Assembly (NCBI GenBank): GCA_001899205.1
Contig: MKVL01000021.1
Location: 10,260-64,334, forward strand
Length of the DNA stretch: 54,075 nucleotides
Source: Mesorhizobium sp. 65-26
GTDB taxonomy: Bacteria; Pseudomonadota; Alphaproteobacteria; Rhizobiales; Rhizobiaceae
Reading direction: 5' to 3'
Shown here: piece after piece, positions 53,018 to 54,075 of the stretch
How positions within the stretch are numbered: position 1 is the stretch's first letter
Layout of the letters: each line of letters begins with the position of its first letter
The notes under the pieces: generated by a model
The model's database searches: none
Seen by the model: the letters and a program-made list of their open reading frames with translations, nothing else
What the model was told of the DNA's origin: nothing
Translations under genes and position numbers: made by a program

Positions 53018-53896
53018 TCAGCGCGTCGGGACCGGATGCTCGCCGCGATAGTCGTAGAAGCCGCGGCCGGTCTTGCGGCCGAGCCAGCCGGCCTCGACAT
53101 ATTTCACCAGCAGCGGGCAGGGGCGGTACTTCGAATCCGACAGGCCGTCATGCAGCACCTGCATGATCGACAGGCAGGTGTCGAGGCCGATGAAGTCGGC
53201 GAGCTGCAGCGGCCCCATCGGATGGTTGGCGCCGAGGCGCATGGCGGTGTCGATCGCCTCGACGGTGCCGACGCCCTCGTAGAGCGTGTAGATCGCTTCG
53301 TTGATCATCGGCAGCAGGATGCGGTTGACGATGAAGGCCGGGAAGTCCTCGGAGACGGTGATGGTCTTGTCGAGCTGCTTGACGAAGGTCTTGGCGGCTT
53401 CGAAGGTCTGGTCCTCGGTGGCGATGCCGCGCACGAGCTCGACAAGCTTCATGACCGGAACCGGGTTCATGAAATGTATGCCGATGAAACGCTCGGGGCG
53501 ATCGGTCTGCGCCGCCAGCCGCGTGATCGAGATCGACGAGGTGTTTGTCGCCAGAATGGCTTCCGGATTGAGCTGCGGACAGAGCTGCGCGTAGATCTTG
53601 CGCTTGACCGTTTCGTCCTCGGTGGCCGCCTCGATCACGAGGTCGGCGCCAGCGAGATCGGCCATGGCCGACGCCGCCGAGATGCGCGACATGGCGTCGT
53701 TGCGCAGCTTCTCGTCCAGCTTGCCGGATCCGACCTGGCGGGCCATGTTGCCGCTGATGGTGGCGATGCCCTTCTCGATGCGGTCGGGCGAGATGTCGTA
53801 GATCAGCACCTTGTATCCCGACAGCGCCGATACGTGGGCAATGCCACCACCCATCTGGCCCGCGCCGACGATGCCGATCGTTTCGATCTTGCTCAT
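53018..53896 (-). CDS. 3-hydroxybutyryl-CoA dehydrogenase
   Basis: A 292-residue NAD-dependent 3-hydroxyacyl-CoA dehydrogenase. The N-terminal Rossmann motif is [16 protein letters not shown] (about residues 7-22), the middle [13 protein letters not shown] carries the conserved Ser, the catalytic His is in [17 protein letters not shown], paired with the Glu, and [18 protein letters not shown] is the dimer helix. It interconverts acetoacetyl-CoA and 3-hydroxybutyryl-CoA, used in fatty-acid and poly-hydroxybutyrate metabolism. It follows etfA by 117 bp on the same strand; a hairpin lies between. The start at 53896 ([11 protein letters not shown]) is clear. Confidence 0.94.
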   Translation of the reverse strand: MSKIETIGIVGAGQMGGGIAHVSALSGYKVLIYDISPDRIEKGIATISGNMARQVGSGKLDEKLRNDAMSRISAASAMADLAGADLVIEAATEDETVKRKIYAQLCPQLNPEAILATNTSSISITRLAAQTDRPERFIGIHFMNPVPVMKLVELVRGIATEDQTFEAAKTFVKQLDKTITVSEDFPAFIVNRILLPMINEAIYTLYEGVGTVEAIDTAMRLGANHPMGPLQLADFIGLDTCLSIMQVLHDGLSDSKYRPCPLLVKYVEAGWLGRKTGRGFYDYRGEHPVPTR

Positions 53897-53952
53897 TACA
53901 CCGATCCCGTCAAAAGGCCTTGTCGGCCTGCTTTTTGTGCGGTGCAAACTAA

Positions 53953-53984
53953 AAGGGTGGGGCGACTTCGTCTACCCCACCCTT
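53953..53984 (-). terminator. Hairpin between etfA and the 3-hydroxybutyryl-CoA dehydrogenase gene
   Basis: AAGGGTGGGG / CCCCACCCTT is a perfect 10-bp stem with a 12-nt loop; on the minus strand TT follows before AG. It lies about 30 nt after the etfA stop and could be a partial terminator allowing some read-through. Confidence 0.6.
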
Positions 53985-54013
53985 CACAATTTAATACGCT
54001 TTGCCTGAGCCGG

Positions 54014-54075
54014 TCAAAGCGCCTTCTGGAGTTCGGGCAGGATTGTGAAGAGGTCACCGACGAGGCCGTAGTCGG
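54014..54075 (-). CDS. etfA: Electron transfer flavoprotein alpha subunit, C-terminal end (partial)
   Basis: Only the last 20 codons are inside the window. Read on the minus strand they give DYGLVGDLFTILPELQKAL and stop, which matches the conserved EtfA C-terminus (DYGLV-DLF---PEL). EtfA binds FAD and, with EtfB, passes electrons from acyl-CoA dehydrogenases to the quinone pool. Its neighbour, 3-hydroxybutyryl-CoA dehydrogenase, is often in the same etf cluster. The rest of the gene continues beyond 54075. Confidence 0.88.
   Translation of the reverse strand, partial: DYGLVGDLFTILPELQKAL

Noticed and set aside
1-54075. Defence islands, prophage, insertion sequences, CRISPR arrays, toxin-antitoxin genes
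   Set aside because: No integrase, transposase, terminal repeats, spaced direct repeats or small toxin-like gene pairs were seen; gene content is core metabolism and envelope throughout.

Overview
The window is about 54 kb of GC-rich chromosomal DNA that reads as housekeeping and core-metabolic sequence from an alphaproteobacterium of the Rhizobiales, most likely Mesorhizobium or a close relative (Phyllobacteriaceae). The grounds are family-level: a SAM-II riboswitch before metX-metW, a RirA-type iron box before fbpABC, the argH-lipoprotein-lysA and ftsEX-ydcF-plsC gene orders, DUF2125 and TIGR02302 family proteins, a SigF/NrsF sigma pair and rhizobial-type interspersed repeats. No prophage, transposase, CRISPR array, tRNA, rRNA or defence system is visible.

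Layout. 1-9.1 kb: rpmB, a DUF3108 protein, a DMT transporter overlapping a lysoplasmalogenase-like gene, an MntP/YtaF-like protein, a cupin and gloB, a methyltransferase, an SbmA/BacA-like ABC exporter and a GT2 glycosyltransferase. 9.4-13.6 kb: metX-metW on the minus strand under a SAM-II riboswitch and terminator, divergent from hisC-tyrC. 13.7-23.4 kb: PfkB kinase and DUF2125 protein, ChaC, aldo/keto reductase, LysE transporter, plsC-ydcF-ftsX-ftsE on the minus strand, a membrane protein with a DUF3426-like C-terminus, hpt and a single-domain response regulator. 23.4-30.1 kb: a DMT transporter with an attenuator-like leader divergent from a LysR regulator, then GST, DsbA-like isomerase, VOC protein and the large TIGR02302 protein. 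30.2-35.1 kb: threonine dehydratase, lysA, an LptM-like lipoprotein and argH, divergent from tlpA.

35.1-45.3 kb: an MHYT-PAS-GGDEF-EAL protein, divergent from ugpBAEC (glycerol-3-phosphate/glycerophosphodiester uptake), followed by a D-2-hydroxyacid dehydrogenase and a GpdQ-like phosphodiesterase. These look like a phosphodiester scavenging unit. A GNAT-Rnk fusion gene converges on the phosphodiesterase. 45.5-51 kb: fbpABC ferric-iron ABC transporter on the minus strand with an IRO box, divergent from an ECF sigma factor and its NrsF-type membrane anti-sigma factor. 51-54 kb: a PAS-GGDEF diguanylate cyclase, 3-hydroxybutyryl-CoA dehydrogenase and the 3' end of etfA.

The most interesting content is regulatory: (i) the riboswitch/terminator before metX; (ii) a hairpin terminator with competing upstream pairings in the leader of the 24.4-kb DMT transporter; (iii) a SigF-consensus-like promoter just before the sigma gene, sharing an intergenic region with the iron-responsive box of fbpA; (iv) the 77-nt tail-to-tail overlap between the phosphodiesterase and the GNAT-Rnk fusion. 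I saw no clear novel multi-gene system.
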